From JBGPTK01 sp963797765 (GTDB taxonomy: Bacteria > Acidobacteriota > Terriglobia > Acidiferrales > UBA7541), in the NCBI GenBank assembly GCA_963797765.1, contig CAWCQU010000002.1, forward strand, positions 496,001 to 560,000: a stretch of 64,000 nucleotides of DNA. The letters run 5' to 3'. Below the pieces are notes generated by a model. It saw only the letters and a list, made by a program, of their open reading frames with translations, was not told the origin of the DNA and did no database searches. Within the stretch, counting starts at the first letter, position 1; every line of letters starts with the position of its first letter. This document shows positions 29,038-39,029 of this stretch, one piece after another. A program made the translations under genes and the position numbers.

Positions 29038-29491
29038 CAGTACTAACTTCTCATTGTCCGCTGCGTGCTCCGGAGCGATACTCGATACTGTAATGGAGCA
29101 CATCACACCCATCATCGTCCTGACGCTCTCGTTAGCAGCTTTGAGCCAGTTCGGTCTGTATCTCTGGCGAGCGGCTATCATATCGGTTGCTGCCACGTCG
29201 TTGGCCGCTCAGGAAGGCTCCTCTACTCTACTGAAAAACCAGGACTTCCAGTCCCTCAAGGCGATCCATCAGATTTGCCCGCAACTTGGGAGAGCGGGCC
29301 TGCGCTTGCAATTCGTTCAGGCTTATTATCAGGCGGTAAAGGGACTTGCGAGCTTGTGCCAGTTCCGCATGCCAAAAGTCGGGGAATGGGCTGCGGTAGA
29401 GATGAACATGTGCACTCGCGCAGTGGCTGTACTCGTTGATCAGCGCATGCGCAACACCCAGGCTTGCTATGCGCAAGTCAGCTCATTTTAA
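29038..29491 (+). repeat. Tandem duplication unit 2 (upstream element plus gene)
   Basis: Second copy: upstream motif at 29038-29075 (starting CAGTACT, with CTCATTGTCCGCTGC) and the gene at 29093. The motif-to-start distance is 55 bases versus 63 in unit 1. Confidence 0.6.
29093..29491 (+). CDS. Small membrane-anchored protein, tandem paralogue 2
   Basis: A 132-residue protein whose helix (VLTLSLAALSQFGLYLWRAA) and later blocks (NQDFQSLKAIHQICPQL, FVQAYYQAV, DQRMRNTQACYAQV) align with paralogue 1 along the whole length. It lacks the short Gly-rich insert found after the helix in copy 1. Amino-acid similarity is clear but the nucleotide sequences have diverged, so this is not a recent duplication. 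Conserved cysteines in both (DIC/QIC, CTLC/CTRA, QACY) may be structural. No function is known. Confidence 0.65.
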   Translation: MEHITPIIVLTLSLAALSQFGLYLWRAAIISVAATSLAAQEGSSTLLKNQDFQSLKAIHQICPQLGRAGLRLQFVQAYYQAVKGLASLCQFRMPKVGEWAAVEMNMCTRAVAVLVDQRMRNTQACYAQVSSF

Positions 29492-29556
29492 TCTTCGAGA
29501 CTTACAAACAGTCAATCTCGAGTAGCAACGAATCCTTCACAAGTTTCTGTTCGTTC

Positions 29557-30555
29557 TCAGTAAGCCCAGCGCATTAGAATTCCGCCGGTAGTGTATCCAG
29601 CGCCCACGGAAACAATGAGCACCAAGTCGCCCTTGCGCAGCCGCTTTTGCTCTGTGGCATCGCGCAGACCGAGCGGAATGGTTGCCGCGGTTGTGTTTCC
29701 AAAGCGGTCGATATTCACCATGACTTTCGAATCTTCGACTCCCAAGCGATCCTGCATCGCGCGGATGATGCGAAGATTTGCCTGGTGGGGGACCACCAGG
29801 GTGAGATCTTCATTCGAAAATCCGTTGCGCTCCAGAAGTTGAGTCGAAACTTCACACATGCGCCGCACCGCATACTTGAAAACCTGTTGGCCTTCCTGGT
29901 GAACGTAATGCATTCGCTGATCCACTGTTTCACGCGTTGCAGGGTGCAGCGATCCGCCTCCGGGCATGAATAACGAGCATCCGCCGGAACCATCCACATC
30001 GTGGGAGAAATCGATGATTCCTTCCTGGTCCGATTGCGCAGGCTCAACCAGGACAGCGCCCGCTGCGTCGCCAAACAACACACAAGTGGCGCGGTCTTTG
30101 AAATCGAGAATCGAACTCATCACATCGCTTCCGATTACCAGCACTTTCTTGTGGTGCCCGGAGCCCACAAACTGCGCTCCAACGGTCAGCGCATATACGA
30201 ATCCGGAACACGCGGCTGAAAGATCGAATCCCCAGGCGTGCTTGGCGCCCAAGCGATCCTGAACCAGGCAGGCCGTGGCAGGAAACATCATGTCTGGCGT
30301 AACCGAGGCGACGATAATCAGGTCGATTTCTTCAGCCGCAACGTTTCGCTGCTCCAAAAGCTGCTTCGCCGCTTCTGTCGCCAGATGCGACGCTGCCGTC
30401 CCGGGATCGACGTAATGCCGTTCGCTGATTCCAGTGCGTGTGCGAATCCACTCGTCGTTCGTCTCCACGATCTTTTCGAGATCGAAGTTGGTGACTACCC
30501 GCGGCGGCGTGAAGCAAGCTACGCCTGTAATCTTGGCGGCAATTCGTTTCCCCAT
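29557..30555 (-). CDS. fabH: 3-oxoacyl-ACP synthase III (KAS III)
   Basis: A 332-residue thiolase-fold condensing enzyme that starts fatty-acid synthesis by joining acetyl-CoA (or another acyl-CoA) to malonyl-ACP. The catalytic triad is complete: Cys116 in AACSGF, His257 in PHQAN and Asn287 in GNTTA. The C-terminal GAGYTTGGILMRW is also typical. The reading frame extends 34 codons upstream, but GGAG five bases before the ATG at 30555 and the family start favour this one. It stands alone, without other fab genes in the window. Confidence 0.93.
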   Translation of the reverse strand: MGKRIAAKITGVACFTPPRVVTNFDLEKIVETNDEWIRTRTGISERHYVDPGTAASHLATEAAKQLLEQRNVAAEEIDLIIVASVTPDMMFPATACLVQDRLGAKHAWGFDLSAACSGFVYALTVGAQFVGSGHHKKVLVIGSDVMSSILDFKDRATCVLFGDAAGAVLVEPAQSDQEGIIDFSHDVDGSGGCSLFMPGGGSLHPATRETVDQRMHYVHQEGQQVFKYAVRRMCEVSTQLLERNGFSNEDLTLVVPHQANLRIIRAMQDRLGVEDSKVMVNIDRFGNTTAATIPLGLRDATEQKRLRKGDLVLIVSVGAGYTTGGILMRWAY

Positions 30556-30840
30556 TTCGTCTCCTGACCACAGAACGGCGCGATTGTACGCAATTGCGAG
30601 CAGACGTGACAAGCGAAACAGCCGCCTAATTCCTTCCAACTCCAACGGAAAAAGCAATATTGTGATGGAGTTCGCATTTCTGATTCAGTCCAACCCTGAT
30701 TTCGCCGGTCAAGCGGTATTCGATCTTCCAAGAACATGGAGCGAGTGCTCTAGACAGTTGCTTCCGCTTGTGCCAATATTCGCGAAGCACCATTTCCAAC
30801 GATATTTGTCACCTGCCTCGGCCGCAAAGGAGCAGAACCA

Positions 30841-32252
30841 ATGTACTTCGACCAATTTTATCTCGCCTGCTTGGCTCACGCTTCCTACATGATCGGTTCC
30901 GAGGGGATCGCGGCTGTGATCGATCCTCAACGCGACGTGGAAATTTATATCGACGAGGCCAAGAAACAGGGACTCCAAATCGCGCACATCATCGAAACGC
31001 ACCTGCACGCCGATTTCGTCTCAGGGCACCGGGAACTCGCGGCTCTCACCGGCGCCACCATTCACGTCGGCGAAAAAGCAGGCGCGCTCTATCCGCATCA
31101 CGATGTGAAAGACGGCGACGAAGTTCGCTTCGGGCAAGTGGTGCTTCACTTTCTCGAAACTCCCGGCCACACACTGGAAAGTATTTGTATCGTAATCACC
31201 GATCTAGAGCGCTCTCCCGAGCCTTACGCGGTGATGACGGGCGATACTCTTTTTATTGGCGACGTGGGGCGTCCCGATCTTTCCCCGGATCTCACTCCCC
31301 AGCAGCTTGCGGGCATGCTCTACGACAGCCTTCACGAGAAGTTGCTTCGCCTTCCCGACTCTGTTGAGGTTTATCCCGCGCACGGCGCCGGCTCTCTGTG
31401 CGGCCGCAACATTAGCCAGGAACGTTCCTCAACCATCGGGAGAGAACGCAAAACTAATTACGCCTTGAAGCCCATGAGCCCGCGACGAATTCGTCCATTT
31501 GCTGACATCGGAACTTCCACCACGTCCCGAATATTTCCTGCGCGACGCCGAAATCAATCGCGGCGGCGCGTCTCCAATCGAAAACCTCGCTCCTCTGAAG
31601 GCACTGACGCCGCAAGAAGTTCAGCAAAACCAGGCCAGCGGCGCGATTGTGCTCGATACACGCCCGGCCACACTATTCGGAGCGGCACACGTTCCCGGCG
31701 CCATCCACATCGCACTTACCGGCCAATTCGCGTCGTGGGCAGGCATCCTAATCGGCCTCGACCAACCCATCGTGATCGTGGCCGAGGATGCACAACAAGC
31801 GGAGGAATCACGCATCCGCCTGTCACGCGTGGGTATCGAGAAAGTGGTGGGCTACCTGGATGGCGGCGAACTGGCCTGGGACCGCGCTGGATTGCCACAC
31901 GATCAGGTGCCGCAGATTTCCGTCCTCGATCTCTATCAGCAGATTTCGCAACACCCGGGTTCGCTCCAGATTCTGGATGTGCGTAAAAAACCCGAGTGGG
32001 AAGGCGGAAATATAGAAGGCGCGTTGCTGAAGCCGCTCGATCGCCTGCGAACGATGCTGGCCGATCTCGATCCGACATAAGCCTACGGCGGTTCACTGCA
32101 AGAGCGGTTATCGCAGTTCCATCGGCACCAGCCTTCTTCAGCGCGCCGGCTTCACCAACGTGATCAATGTGACCGGCGGATTCGACGCCTGGCGAGCCCA
32201 AAATCTCCCCATCGTAGACCCGGCCCAACCGGCACATACATCCGTTGGCTAA
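30841..32252 (+). pseudogene. MBL-fold hydrolase/rhodanese fusion, two frameshifts
   Basis: The N-terminal metallo-beta-lactamase domain (about 1-210) has the metal motif THLHADFVSGH, the strand HFLETPGHT and the MTGDTLFIGDVGR segment, as in persulfide-dioxygenase-like proteins. Two rhodanese domains follow. The frame breaks at the CCC at 31479-31481, where deleting one C restores MSRDEFVHLLTSELPP, and again at the T near 32078, where deleting one T restores DPTKPTAVHCKSGYRS with the rhodanese active-site Cys in HCKSGYRSS. The full protein would have about 469 residues. It probably handles sulfane sulfur or persulfides. GGAG precedes the ATG by nine bases. Confidence 0.8.
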
Positions 32253-32290
32253 TCAAAAGCCGCGGTCTTCGGGTCCGTGCAACTTTCTAC

Positions 32291-32704
32291 TTAAATTGCC
32301 GGCGGCAGAATTTCGTAGCGATAGGAAATCTCCGCCGTCTTCCGCAACATCGCCGCCACGGAACAATATTTGTCCTCGCTTAATTCGATGGTATGGCGCA
32401 CAGCGGCGTCATCCAGCTTTCCGGTCAGCCGGTAAACCATCTCGATTTTCGTCCACACCTGCGGCGGCTCGGGAGCCCGCTCACCGCTCACTTCCACTTC
32501 CAGCGCTTCCAGTTTCTGCCGCTTCTTCGCAAGGATGATCACCACATCCGTAGCTGTGCACGCGCCCAGCGCCGCCAGCAGCATCTCCATCGGTCCAGGG
32601 GCCAGATTGTGTCCCCGGTCGGAATCCAGTGCCACGGCGTGTCCGGAAGGCATCGCCGCCCGAAACTCCTCGCCTCCCAACCACTTCACAGTTGCCGTTT
32701 TCAT
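32291..32704 (-). CDS. OsmC family protein
   Basis: A 137-residue OsmC/Ohr-fold protein. The segments GHNLAPGPMEMLLAALGACTATDV and EDKYCSVAAMLRKTAEI hold the two conserved cysteines, placed as in OsmC peroxidases that reduce organic hydroperoxides. GGAGG six bases before the ATG at 32704 decides the start. The frame opens four codons earlier. It lies 91 bases downstream of the large signalling gene on the same strand and may be co-transcribed. Confidence 0.88.
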   Translation of the reverse strand: MKTATVKWLGGEEFRAAMPSGHAVALDSDRGHNLAPGPMEMLLAALGACTATDVVIILAKKRQKLEALEVEVSGERAPEPPQVWTKIEMVYRLTGKLDDAAVRHTIELSEDKYCSVAAMLRKTAEISYRYEILPPAI

Positions 32705-32795
32705 CGCTGCCTCCACGCAAAAGGGTAGCCTTTCAGGTCAAGAAATTAAAGCAGGACGAAGTGAATTCAATCGGGGCAAATAATCAGGAAGGCGG

Positions 32796-35700
32796 TTAAA
32801 CGGAAGCGCTGGTGGGATCTTCCACCGGCACCGGCATGCTGATTTCAACGATGGGCCGGGGCTGCTGGCGCATGGTATCAACGAAAACGCGCAACAACTC
32901 CGGATCGAATTGGTTCGCGGAGCAGCGCTCGAGTTCCGTGAACGCGTCGTCCGCGCTCTGCGCCTTTTTATAAGTGCGGTCGGAAGTGATGGTATCGAAA
33001 GCATCGGCAATGGCAATGATTCGCGCGCCGAATGGAATCAGCTCGCCGCTCAGAGCGTCGGGGTATCCGGAGCCATCGTAAAATTCATGGTGGTGCAGCA
33101 CCACCTGCTGGATGCGTTCGAGCGTGCGCAAGGGCTCCAGCAGTTGCGCGCCCAGCCGCGTGTGATTCTTCATCGTTTCCCACTCGGTCGCGTCGAGCGG
33201 TCCCGCCTTGTTCAAGATTGCTTCCGGAATTCCCACCTTGCCCACATCGTGCAGCAATCCGGCCAAGCGCATCTCTTCTACTTCTGCTGGCTGCAACCCA
33301 AGGGCCTGAGCAAGCAGGAATGCATATTGGGAAACTTTCTGCGAGTGCCCTTGAGTATAGGGATCCTTGGCATCCACGGCGAGTGCCAGTGACGTCACCG
33401 TATCCACCACGGCCGAAGGTAATTGATCGGTAGTTGCCAAGTCTTCCTGCTCCGCCAATGAGCGCGTGAATTGTTCCAGGCGCTGCAGGATTTCCGCGAA
33501 CGCCTCGGGGCCCGTGGAGAATTGCCGTTTCAATGTAACACCCAAGTAGGCTTCGAGCACGTCCCGCTTCCATTTTTTCGTCTCGTCCGTATCGTTCTGC
33601 TCGGAAGTGGAAACCGCATTGCCGCCTTGATGCTTTGATAGATACATCGAGGAGTCGGCCACTTGGATCAATTCCTGCGGCGTAGCTCCATGCACGGGGT
33701 ACGTCGCGATGCCGAAACTGCCCGTAATATTCTTATCGTGCAGCAGCGGATCGGTGGCGATCGAGCTTCGCAGTTTGCCGGCGAGTTGCCGCGCCTGATC
33801 CACATTGGTCTCCGGCATCAGGATTACAAATTCATCTCCGCCGTACCGCGCTACCACGTCAGAACGGCGGCAACTAAGCTCCAGGAGGTGCGACACGCGC
33901 TGCAGCACCACGTCGCCCTCCAGGTGTCCGTAAAAATCATTCACGAATTTGAAGCGGTCCAGGTCCATCAGCACCAGCGAGAATGGCCGGCCGGCGCGCG
34001 TGGATCGCTTCCATTCCGCGGAAAGCGCTTCCATCAGGAAGCGATGCGTCTTCACTCCCGTCAGTCCGTCGGTAATGGCCTGCTCCTGCGCTTTCTGGAA
34101 GGTCAAGGCGTTGTGCAAGGCTCCCGCGAAAAGATCGGCTAGCGTCCGCAGCATCAAAACTTCTTCGTCCGGAAAATCACACGCTTCCGCACATTCGGCA
34201 TAAAGCACCGCCAGCAACTGGTCCGCGTAAATCACCGGCAGAGCAATCGCGGAGGCAGTTCCCGGAAGCACCGGCTGGGGCGAATTCGCATTTACTTGAG
34301 TCACCATCGCCATTTGCCCGCTGCGCGCCACTTGCCCCACCAGTCCTTCTCCCAGCGCGATCCGTCGTCCGAACGCTTCACGGCGGCGGCCAGCCTCAGC
34401 CTGAATCAAAAGCTCCTTGGTCGAGTAGTCGAGCACCGCGATGCCCACATCGTCGTACGTCAAGCCATCCTCGAGTTCCTCCGCGATTTTCGCCAGCATT
34501 TCGTCCGGATTCAGCGTCGTGATTGCGTGGCCGGAAAGGTTATTGAGCAGGGTGAGCTGCCGCGACTTCTTTTGTTCCTCGGCAAACAGCCGCGCGTTCT
34601 CAATGGCGATTCCCGCTTCGCCCGCCAGTACCAGCAAAAGCTCCAAATGCCCGCTGTCAAACACGCGCTCCTGATGGCTGTAAACGGCCATCACACCGAT
34701 CGCCCGGTCGTAGAGCACCAGCGGCACGCCGCAAAAACACCCGGTCTTTTGCAGCGGCTCGACGCCCAACTTACTCACTTCCTCAACGAAGTTTTCGCGG
34801 ATCAGCACAGGCTCGCGCGTCCGAATCATTTGTTCGGTCAGAAAGTTGCCCATCGGCCGCGAGTGCTTCGGCTCGCGGACGCCGTCCACCACATCCAACT
34901 CGAACCGGATTTCTTCACGATTGGCGTCCAGAAAACCGATATAGAAATTATCAACTTCAAAAAGCCGCTTCATCTCTGTGTAAATTTTTTCGAACAGCAC
35001 GTTACTATCGAGCGTGGAACTGAGCGCCCGTCCGATTTCATTCAAGATATGTAATTCCTCGCTGCGCCGGGCGGTTTGCTGAATCAGGTAGCAATTTTCC
35101 ACCGCCATCCCGATCTGGTGGCCCAGCGCCATCAGCAATCTCAATTCCGCCGGCGTAAAACGCCGCGTATCCGGGGTGCCCAGCAATAACACGCCAAACA
35201 CGCGCTCCTTTGCTTGCAGGCTGATTCCCATCACGGTGCGCATGCCTTGCGCAACCAGCAGTTCCCGCACTTTCCGGAATTCGGCTTCGCGGTCCAGCGC
35301 CACCCAGGCTTGCTCGCGAGCCAGGTCGCGCAACACCACCAAGCCGCCCAGCCGCGCCACCAGGCTCACCATGTAATCGTCCAAGCTGCATTGTTGGATT
35401 GTCGCGCAGAATTCGTCGCTCAATCCGGTCGCAACCACGGAGGTCGGCCCTTGTGTATCGCCGTAATGCAGGCACAACGCTCCAGCCGGAATACGCACCA
35501 CATTCAGCACGCGGTCCAGCGCCTGCGAAAGCATTTTCTGAATCTCGCCACCCACAAAGCTGGAAGTGGCCAGATTTAGATTGGAAAGCGCGAGCATGTT
35601 TCGTTCCACCCGCCGGCGCTCTTCCTCGTACACCGTCATCACCATCAATACCCCGGCAAAAAGCTCCGGCAGTAGCATGGGAAGCCGCAGGTCGGTGCGG

Positions 35701-36200
35701 TTCAGCCAGGCCAGGCGGTTCTGATAGGTTGTCCCGAGAAGCAAAACGCTCCAACCGAAAAACGCGATGCCCAAAAAGAAATCGGCGCGGGAATCCTGTT
35801 TCTTGCCTTCATGCCAGAAAAGCGCCGCAACGCCGAGCAAAACCAACGCAATGCCCGCTCGAAGCGGAATGGGAAAGCGCCCCAGATGGTAGGCTTCCGC
35901 CCAAACTGCGGCGGCCAACGCAGCGCCACACGCGCTGCGAATCCACGCCGGACGGCGAGAATAGAGTTGAACCGAACAGAGGAAAACCAATGCAGCAGCG
36001 GCCATCAGCCATTCATTGATGGGTTCTTGCCACGGAGTGAGATTTTGTGAGGCGTCAAAACCACGTCCCACCGACTGCAGCGCGACCAGTACCCACGCAC
36101 CGGACCACGCCAGCAAATATGGTTGCCGCTTTAATCCGTACATGTAGGCAAAAAACGCGCCCAGCAATGCCGCGCCGGCAGACATCACCAGCGCCACCAT
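32796..36200 (-). CDS. Membrane-anchored GAF-GGDEF-HD-GYP signalling protein
   Basis: A protein of about 1134 residues that may both make and break cyclic di-GMP. Around seven N-terminal helices (to about 200) are followed by three GAF-like domains starting near 210, 375 and 545, a GGDEF domain (about 707-880) with RYGGDEFV at roughly 785 and an I-site RRSD five residues before GGDEF, and a C-terminal HD-GYP domain with HDVGKVGIP near 983 and HHEFYDGSGYP near 1036. Both catalytic motifs are complete. The ATG at 36200 is preferred, since the frame is open to 36296 without a helix. No partner gene lies beside it, so the signal and output are unknown. Confidence 0.87.
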   Translation of the reverse strand: MVALVMSAGAALLGAFFAYMYGLKRQPYLLAWSGAWVLVALQSVGRGFDASQNLTPWQEPINEWLMAAAALVFLCSVQLYSRRPAWIRSACGAALAAAVWAEAYHLGRFPIPLRAGIALVLLGVAALFWHEGKKQDSRADFFLGIAFFGWSVLLLGTTYQNRLAWLNRTDLRLPMLLPELFAGVLMVMTVYEEERRRVERNMLALSNLNLATSSFVGGEIQKMLSQALDRVLNVVRIPAGALCLHYGDTQGPTSVVATGLSDEFCATIQQCSLDDYMVSLVARLGGLVVLRDLAREQAWVALDREAEFRKVRELLVAQGMRTVMGISLQAKERVFGVLLLGTPDTRRFTPAELRLLMALGHQIGMAVENCYLIQQTARRSEELHILNEIGRALSSTLDSNVLFEKIYTEMKRLFEVDNFYIGFLDANREEIRFELDVVDGVREPKHSRPMGNFLTEQMIRTREPVLIRENFVEEVSKLGVEPLQKTGCFCGVPLVLYDRAIGVMAVYSHQERVFDSGHLELLLVLAGEAGIAIENARLFAEEQKKSRQLTLLNNLSGHAITTLNPDEMLAKIAEELEDGLTYDDVGIAVLDYSTKELLIQAEAGRRREAFGRRIALGEGLVGQVARSGQMAMVTQVNANSPQPVLPGTASAIALPVIYADQLLAVLYAECAEACDFPDEEVLMLRTLADLFAGALHNALTFQKAQEQAITDGLTGVKTHRFLMEALSAEWKRSTRAGRPFSLVLMDLDRFKFVNDFYGHLEGDVVLQRVSHLLELSCRRSDVVARYGGDEFVILMPETNVDQARQLAGKLRSSIATDPLLHDKNITGSFGIATYPVHGATPQELIQVADSSMYLSKHQGGNAVSTSEQNDTDETKKWKRDVLEAYLGVTLKRQFSTGPEAFAEILQRLEQFTRSLAEQEDLATTDQLPSAVVDTVTSLALAVDAKDPYTQGHSQKVSQYAFLLAQALGLQPAEVEEMRLAGLLHDVGKVGIPEAILNKAGPLDATEWETMKNHTRLGAQLLEPLRTLERIQQVVLHHHEFYDGSGYPDALSGELIPFGARIIAIADAFDTITSDRTYKKAQSADDAFTELERCSANQFDPELLRVFVDTMRQQPRPIVEISMPVPVEDPTSASV

Positions 36201-36556
36201 ATGTTGTCCGCTCAGCAATTCACCGCTCCGAAGACACACCACCTGAGACTGAATCGAGCATAGCAGAAATTTGCAATAGGGAACCTCAAGGCTCAAGGTG
36301 AAGTTTCTTCCGAATCAATGCTTGCCAAGGAACGGACCCTGAGGCTGTTTTGCGAATCGGAACCCATGAACTCTCTGCGAGAACGTTGCAAGGCCAACTA
36401 TACGAACCGCGGCGGCACGGGACAAGAGTACGACGGTACCGTTGCCGAGTTTTACCGATGTGTGCGGGCTCGATTTTGCCCGGCGCTTCCGATAAGATGT
36501 TAAGTTTCCTAGCGGCGAAAAATACCATCTGTCGACACTGAGGCCCGCAAAATAAA
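36201..36556. other. Divergent intergenic region
   Basis: Region between the leftward signalling gene and rightward gltX. I see no gene and no strong promoter. TTGCCC at 36476-36481 with TTAAGT at 36500-36505 is a weak candidate for gltX. Confidence 0.4.
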
Positions 36557-38032
36557 ATGGCATCCCCGGAAAAACCACGCGTCCGATTCGCTCCCTCACC
36601 GACTGGATACTTGCACGTGGGCGGGGCTCGCACCGCGCTCTTTAACTGGCTGTTTGCGCATCACGAGGGCGGCACGTTCATTCTGCGCGTCGAAGATACC
36701 GATATCGAACGCAACCGTCCGGAACTCGTTGACGGCATTCTGGAAAGCCTCCGTTGGCTGGGCATCGAGTGGGACGAAGGCCCCTATTTCCAATCGAAAC
36801 GGATCGACCTCTACCGTGCCGCGGCGGAGCGATTGCTTGATAGCGGAGCCGCCTATGCCTGTTACTGCAAGCCTGTGCAATACGCGGGAGCCGATGCCCC
36901 GGTAGAGAATCTTGACGAAGGCGATGAGGAGCAACCCAAGGCGGCGCGTGGCCCCGCCTGCCCCTGCCGCAATCTTTCTTCCGAGGAGCGCGCCGAAAAG
37001 CAACGCGCGGGATTGCCGCGCGCAATTCGCTTTGCCGTGCCACGCACCGGCGTAACCAAGTTCGATGACGCCGTGTTTGGTCCTCGTGAAGTGCAAAACG
37101 CCGAAATCGAAGACTTCGTTCTGCTGCGATCGAGCGGATTGCCCACCTATCAACTTGGAGTGGTTGTGGATGATATGGACATGCGCATCACGCATGTGAT
37201 TCGCGGCGCCGATCATCTTTCAAATACTCCCAAGCAGGCATTGCTCTACCAGGCCCTGGGGGCTACGCCGCCCATTTTTGCTCACGTGCCGCTGATCCTG
37301 GGGCCCGACCGCACCCGCCTCTCGAAGCGGCACGGCGCCACCAGCGTCGGTTCCTATACCGAGGAAGGATTCCTCCCGGAAGCATTCCGGAATTTTCTGG
37401 CCCTCCTGGGATGGTCCACCGGTGACGACACGGAATTTCTGCGCACCCCGGAACTGGTCGAGAGGTTTTCACTGAGTGGAGTGAGCCGCACCAATGCGAT
37501 TTTTGATCGCGCCAAGCTCGAGTGGTTCAACCAGCAGTATTTGCACAACCTTCCGGTGGGCGAATTGCTTCCCTATGTGGAAGCAGAGTTGCGCCGAGCG
37601 GGAATTTGGCGCGACGAATGGAGCGGGAGCGAGCGAGGCTGGCTGGAGCGCACTGTAGACTTGATTCGTCCGCGCACACGCTTTGTAAATGATTTTTCCG
37701 GATGGGCCCGCGCGTTTTTTACAGACGAATTTGAGTACGATCGCGAGGCGCGCGACAAATTCTGGAAGGACGAGCGCCTCCCCGCGCTCTTGGGCAAGCT
37801 CGCCGATGCGCTCGCCGCGCTTCCTGATTGGAATCACGACGCCTGCGACCATGCTTTGCGCGAAATCGCAGCCGCTGAAGGCGTGAAAGCCGGCTTGCTC
37901 ATTAATGCCACCCGCGTGGCGATTGTGGGCCGTGCGGTGGCTCCCCCGTTGTTCGATTCCATGCTCGCGATTGGAAAAGATCGTGTGGTCGCGCGCTTGC
38001 GCCGCGCGCTTCCAGCCGTCACTGCCCACTGA
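36557..38032 (+). CDS. gltX: Glutamyl-tRNA synthetase (GluRS)
   Basis: A 491-residue class I synthetase that charges tRNA with glutamate. The ATP site has PSPTGYLHVGGARTALFN (the HIGH-like box, about 14-30), and the KMSKS-like loop is RLSKRHG at 254-260. ILRVEDTD is the conserved glutamate-binding region. The C-terminal helical anticodon domain is present to the end. The RxxRSPTG-type context and size fit the bacterial discriminating/non-discriminating GluRS group, which sequence alone cannot separate. No strong ribosome binding site is seen before the ATG. Confidence 0.95.
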   Translation: MASPEKPRVRFAPSPTGYLHVGGARTALFNWLFAHHEGGTFILRVEDTDIERNRPELVDGILESLRWLGIEWDEGPYFQSKRIDLYRAAAERLLDSGAAYACYCKPVQYAGADAPVENLDEGDEEQPKAARGPACPCRNLSSEERAEKQRAGLPRAIRFAVPRTGVTKFDDAVFGPREVQNAEIEDFVLLRSSGLPTYQLGVVVDDMDMRITHVIRGADHLSNTPKQALLYQALGATPPIFAHVPLILGPDRTRLSKRHGATSVGSYTEEGFLPEAFRNFLALLGWSTGDDTEFLRTPELVERFSLSGVSRTNAIFDRAKLEWFNQQYLHNLPVGELLPYVEAELRRAGIWRDEWSGSERGWLERTVDLIRPRTRFVNDFSGWARAFFTDEFEYDREARDKFWKDERLPALLGKLADALAALPDWNHDACDHALREIAAAEGVKAGLLINATRVAIVGRAVAPPLFDSMLAIGKDRVVARLRRALPAVTAH

Positions 38033-38121
38033 AAATCGAGTTCCGGCTCGCGCTCTCAGTTTCTGGCAAGTCCTCTTGTATTTGGATTGCTACGTTGAAC
38101 GTTCCGTGGGAATCTCTGGCT

Positions 38122-38694
38122 CTAAGGCTTCTTGCCGTTGAATATTTCTGGATGAACTGCGCGGGAACTTGAGCCTGCCGCCGCAATCTGAACCGTTACT
38201 GAAATCGGAATTTTTACCGGCGGCAGACAGGTGGAGTCATTGCAAGCCTGGTAGCGCAAGACTACGGGAATCGTTGTTGCGCCGAGCGGCGCATCCATTT
38301 CGGCCTCCATTTGCAGAAAAACCGGCGCACGTCCCGTATAGACCAATAACGGCGTCTGGGAGAACGAAAACTTCAAGGATTGCTGTGGAGGGTAAACCGT
38401 TCCCACTTGCCGCAAGCCGTTCGGCAATTGCGCCGTCAGCGTGGTGGGAATTAAAAATTCGTCCGCCGGCTTATTGGCGTTGATGTGATATCCATTTCGA
38501 ATCTCGGCGACCACCGCAACCTGGAAGGCTTTCCCCCGCGGAACCGGTTCGAGCGAAACATAAGCCTGCGGCTTCACAATCGCCGCCGCATTCTGAAGGG
38601 CGGAACTTTCCTGCGTTTGTCCTGGCTCGCCGGTTGCAAGCATCGCGGCAAGGGACAACGCACAAATAACCAATAAGAATGGGCTTGTCCGCAT
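38122..38694 (-). CDS. DsbD N-terminal (alpha) domain protein, exported
   Basis: A 190-residue protein with a signal peptide (FLLVICALSLAAMLATG) and a single immunoglobulin-like DsbD N-terminal domain. The motif LRYQACNDSTCLPP carries the two cysteines that in DsbD relay electrons to periplasmic partners. DsbD is normally one chain of three parts; here the alpha domain is a separate gene two bases after the cyaY stop, in the operon with ccdA and a TlpA-like gene. Together these may replace full-length DsbD. Confidence 0.8.
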   Translation of the reverse strand: MRTSPFLLVICALSLAAMLATGEPGQTQESSALQNAAAIVKPQAYVSLEPVPRGKAFQVAVVAEIRNGYHINANKPADEFLIPTTLTAQLPNGLRQVGTVYPPQQSLKFSFSQTPLLVYTGRAPVFLQMEAEMDAPLGATTIPVVLRYQACNDSTCLPPVKIPISVTVQIAAAGSSSRAVHPEIFNGKKP

Positions 38695-38696
38695 CC

Positions 38697-39029
38697 CTAC
38701 ACCGACACCGGTTCGCCCAGTTGCTGCGTCAGAATCCGGCTCATTACTTGAGTCAATGTCTCGCCTGTCTTTTCCAGCACGAACGCATTCGCGGTATTGG
38801 ACCAACCCAGTTTAAAACTGGTGGTCAGCGCTGAAATCCAAATCTGCCTGACGGGAGTGTTCGGGCTGATCACGAAGCGGGTTTCATGGTCATCCGCGAA
38901 TTGGATTTCGAGCTTGCCGCTGCCGCCTTCCACCTCAAAATCATGCTGGTCGCCCAAATCGAGCAGGCGGTTACGCAGCGTTTCGAACGCGTCGTCGCAC
39001 TTCTTCTGGAAATCATGTTCATCCATCAT
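38697..39029 (-). CDS. cyaY: Iron-donor protein CyaY (frataxin family)
   Basis: A 110-residue frataxin-like protein. The N-terminal helix rich in acidic residues (DEHDFQKKCDDAFETLRNRL) and the strand pair GKLEIQFADDHETRFVISP and QIWISALTTSFKLGW fit the alpha-beta-alpha frataxin fold, which binds iron and regulates Fe-S cluster assembly on IscS. It sits directly after the TlpA-like gene stop, an unusual place for cyaY. No iron-sulfur genes are in the window. Confidence 0.75.
   Translation of the reverse strand: MMDEHDFQKKCDDAFETLRNRLLDLGDQHDFEVEGGSGKLEIQFADDHETRFVISPNTPVRQIWISALTTSFKLGWSNTANAFVLEKTGETLTQVMSRILTQQLGEPVSV

Noticed and set aside
34296..35579. Plus-strand frames inside the signalling gene
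   Set aside because: The minus strand encodes a continuous GAF-GGDEF-HD-GYP protein; the plus frames lack motifs.
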